Below, piece after piece: positions 62,554 through 64,000 of a stretch of DNA of 64,000 nt; positions within the stretch are counted from its first letter, which is position 1, and the number at the start of each line of letters is the position of its first letter. Origin of the DNA: Capilliphycus salinus (lineage in GTDB: Bacteria; Cyanobacteriota; Cyanobacteriia; Cyanobacteriales; Microcoleaceae); the NCBI RefSeq assembly GCF_047276495.1, contig NZ_CP178543.1, forward strand, positions 4,588,001-4,652,000, read 5' to 3'. Made by a program: the position numbers and the translations under genes. A model generated the notes under the pieces. The model was not told the DNA's origin and did no database searches. It worked only from the letters and a program-made list of their open reading frames with translations.

Positions 62554-63858
62554 ATGACTCCTCCCCTTTCTTCCCCATCACAGTCTCCCTCACGTCGCCG
62601 AATGTCCTGGGGTGTTGTTATCGTCCTTTCCGCTTTGTTGTCGGCGATATTAGGCGCAGTTACCGCAGCGTTTTTACCCGCAGACGAGAATACACCCGAT
62701 CCCGCTTCCAACGTCCTCAACCAATTTTGGCGCGATCGCTTTGACTACAAACTGACCCGTCCGGTTAATATATTAGTAATGGGAATCGATCGCACCGAAG
62801 ACGCAGAAGCCAACTCCCCCGCAAGCTTTGAAGGACGCAGCGATACAATATTATTAGTACAATTTAATCCCACAGAAAAATCAGTCAATTTATTATCAAT
62901 TCCTCGGGATACCGAAGTCGAAATCCCCGGCGTGGGAATGGGAAAAATTAACGAAGCCAACTACTGGGGCGGCACCGAATTAGCCACAGAAACCGTCCGC
63001 CAAACCCTCAATCAAATTCCCATTCATCGCTACGTTAGGGTGAGTAGCGGTGCGTTTAAAGAGTTAGTTGATTTGTTGGGCGGCGTCGATGTATTTATTC
63101 CAAATTCCATGTCTTATATCGACAATACCCAACAGTTGAAAATCGATTTATCCCCCGGATGGCAAACAATTGATGGTGAACAAGCCGATCAATTCGCCCG
63201 TTATCGCAGCGATGCTTACGGCGATATTGGACGCATTCAACGACAACAAGCCTTAATGCAAGCCATACAAAATCGGTTACAAAATCCCAACATCTTACCC
63301 CGTTTACCCCAAATCATTCGGGTGATGGAAAAATACGTTGATACCGATTTAAGCTTTAATGAAATCCTCAGTTTAGTTAACTTTGGTTTGAATTTAGAAC
63401 CCGAACAATTTAAAATGGTAACATTGCCCGGACGGAGTAGCGGCGCCGAAGAAGCTTATAGCAGTTATTGGATCGTTGATGAAATCGAACGCGATCGCAT
63501 TGTAGCAGAATATTTTCAAGAAGATACAGACAATTATTCGGCAACAGAATCGGACTCAACCTCAGAAAAATTACCCCCCGATACCAAAATAGCCATTCAA
63601 AATGCGTCGGGAAACTCCCAAGCCGGCGAAAAAATAGCCGACGCTCTAGCAGACCAAGGCTATTATAATGTATATGTAGTCCCCGACTGGCCGGACGAAC
63701 AGCGTCAAACGGAAATTATCGTCCAACGGGGTGATTTATCCGGCGCCAAAGCCTTAAAAAATCAGTTGGGTTGGGGAAAAATAGAAGCATCTTCTACGGG
63801 GGAAATTGGGTCAGATTTAACCTTAAGAATCGGGTCGGATTGGGCGAATTATTTTTAA
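62554..63858 (+). CDS. LytR-CpsA-Psr (LCP) family protein with LytR_C domain
   Basis: 434 residues. One membrane span near 18-40 (WGVVIVLSALLSAILGAVTAAF), then an LCP domain (VNILVMGIDRTED, GRSDTILLVQFNP, LLSIPRDTEVEIPG, INEANYWGG, LGGVDVFIP, FARYRSDAYGDIGRIQRQQ) and a C-terminal LytR_C domain (KIAIQNASGNSQAGEKIADAL, IIVQRGDLSGA). LCP enzymes attach glycopolymers to peptidoglycan from a lipid carrier. The conserved Arg/Asp residues of the fold (D in MGIDR, R in IPRDT, R in ARYRSD) are present. Confidence 0.93.
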   Translation: MTPPLSSPSQSPSRRRMSWGVVIVLSALLSAILGAVTAAFLPADENTPDPASNVLNQFWRDRFDYKLTRPVNILVMGIDRTEDAEANSPASFEGRSDTILLVQFNPTEKSVNLLSIPRDTEVEIPGVGMGKINEANYWGGTELATETVRQTLNQIPIHRYVRVSSGAFKELVDLLGGVDVFIPNSMSYIDNTQQLKIDLSPGWQTIDGEQADQFARYRSDAYGDIGRIQRQQALMQAIQNRLQNPNILPRLPQIIRVMEKYVDTDLSFNEILSLVNFGLNLEPEQFKMVTLPGRSSGAEEAYSSYWIVDEIERDRIVAEYFQEDTDNYSATESDSTSEKLPPDTKIAIQNASGNSQAGEKIADALADQGYYNVYVVPDWPDEQRQTEIIVQRGDLSGAKALKNQLGWGKIEASSTGEIGSDLTLRIGSDWANYF

Positions 63859-63885
63859 TGTTTTTTTGAAAGATCAGGTTTTTTT

Positions 63886-64000
63886 ATGATGATTAAAAAT
63901 ATTGACAAAAATGTATTAAGATATGGTTTCAATGCAATTCTATTAATTTTCCTTGCAATATTATGGGTTCTTTTAACTGCAAAACCCGCATTAGCAAGCT
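63886..64000 (+). CDS. Start of a secreted protein (partial)
   Basis: Two adjacent ATGs at 63886 and 63889, preceded at some distance by AAAGATCAGG, open a frame to the window end with a clear signal peptide: basic start (MMIKNIDKNVLR), hydrophobic core (FNAILLIFLAILWVLL) and AKPALAS as likely cleavage site. The mature part lies outside, so the function cannot be told. Confidence 0.65.
   Translation, partial: MMIKNIDKNVLRYGFNAILLIFLAILWVLLTAKPALAS

Overview
This window comes from a cyanobacterium. The evidence is the dense HIP1 octamer (GCGATCGC), genes for Ycf46 and Ycf35, an MHYT sensor kinase, a CHAT-domain protein and a PEP-CTERM protein. The many large hybrid sensor kinases, intergenic repeats and pseudogenes suggest a larger filamentous, Oscillatoria-like genome, but that placement is an inference. 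No rRNA, tRNA or CRISPR array was recognised.

Layout. 1-9 kb: a kinase tail, a hybrid histidine kinase, small membrane proteins, a YdcF-like protein, a two-domain polyphosphate kinase 2 and a DUF1611 protein. 9-25 kb: a WecG-type glycosyltransferase, two more hybrid kinases (Cache/HAMP and MHYT/PAS/GAF), a fused double-ATPase peptide ABC protein, an SH3 protein, a ygiB-ygiC-like pair, an RHH protein, ycf46 and ycf35. 25-34 kb: a giant secreted two-partner-secretion/CHAT fusion, coaE, hisA, an RTX protein and an FAD oxidoreductase.

34.3-46.3 kb is an accessory island built around a DNA phosphorothioation (Dnd) locus: dndC and dndD on the minus strand, a divergent DGQHR (DndB-like) gene and a second DGQHR gene. 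No DndE is recognisable; an RHH plus HTH-like protein occupies its place. A REP-associated Y1 transposase with a premature stop sits between dndC and dndD. The island also holds several kinds of repeat array, a decayed Uma2 gene, an ADP-ribosylglycohydrolase and a frameshifted tyrosine recombinase. No dndFGH restriction genes are visible.

46.6-60.2 kb looks like one zinc-starvation (Zur) island. Near-palindromic boxes of the TGATAAxxxTTATCA type precede a PEP-CTERM protein, a COG0523 GTPase-WD40 pair, the divergent znuA-thrS and znuC-znuB units, a COG0523-folE-phosphoesterase operon, and a divergent pair (a CobW-like P-loop protein plus phosphoesterase, facing an FAD/NAD(P) monooxygenase-like gene). 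Together these would import zinc, allocate it to client enzymes such as FolE and ThrRS, and do something not yet described through two phosphoesterase-fold proteins whose metal-binding motifs are altered. A C-terminal fragment of one of these is duplicated at 46.3 kb.

60-64 kb: a Tat-exported DUF1501 protein, a decayed peptidoglycan-binding/SH3 gene, an LCP-family protein and the start of a secreted protein.
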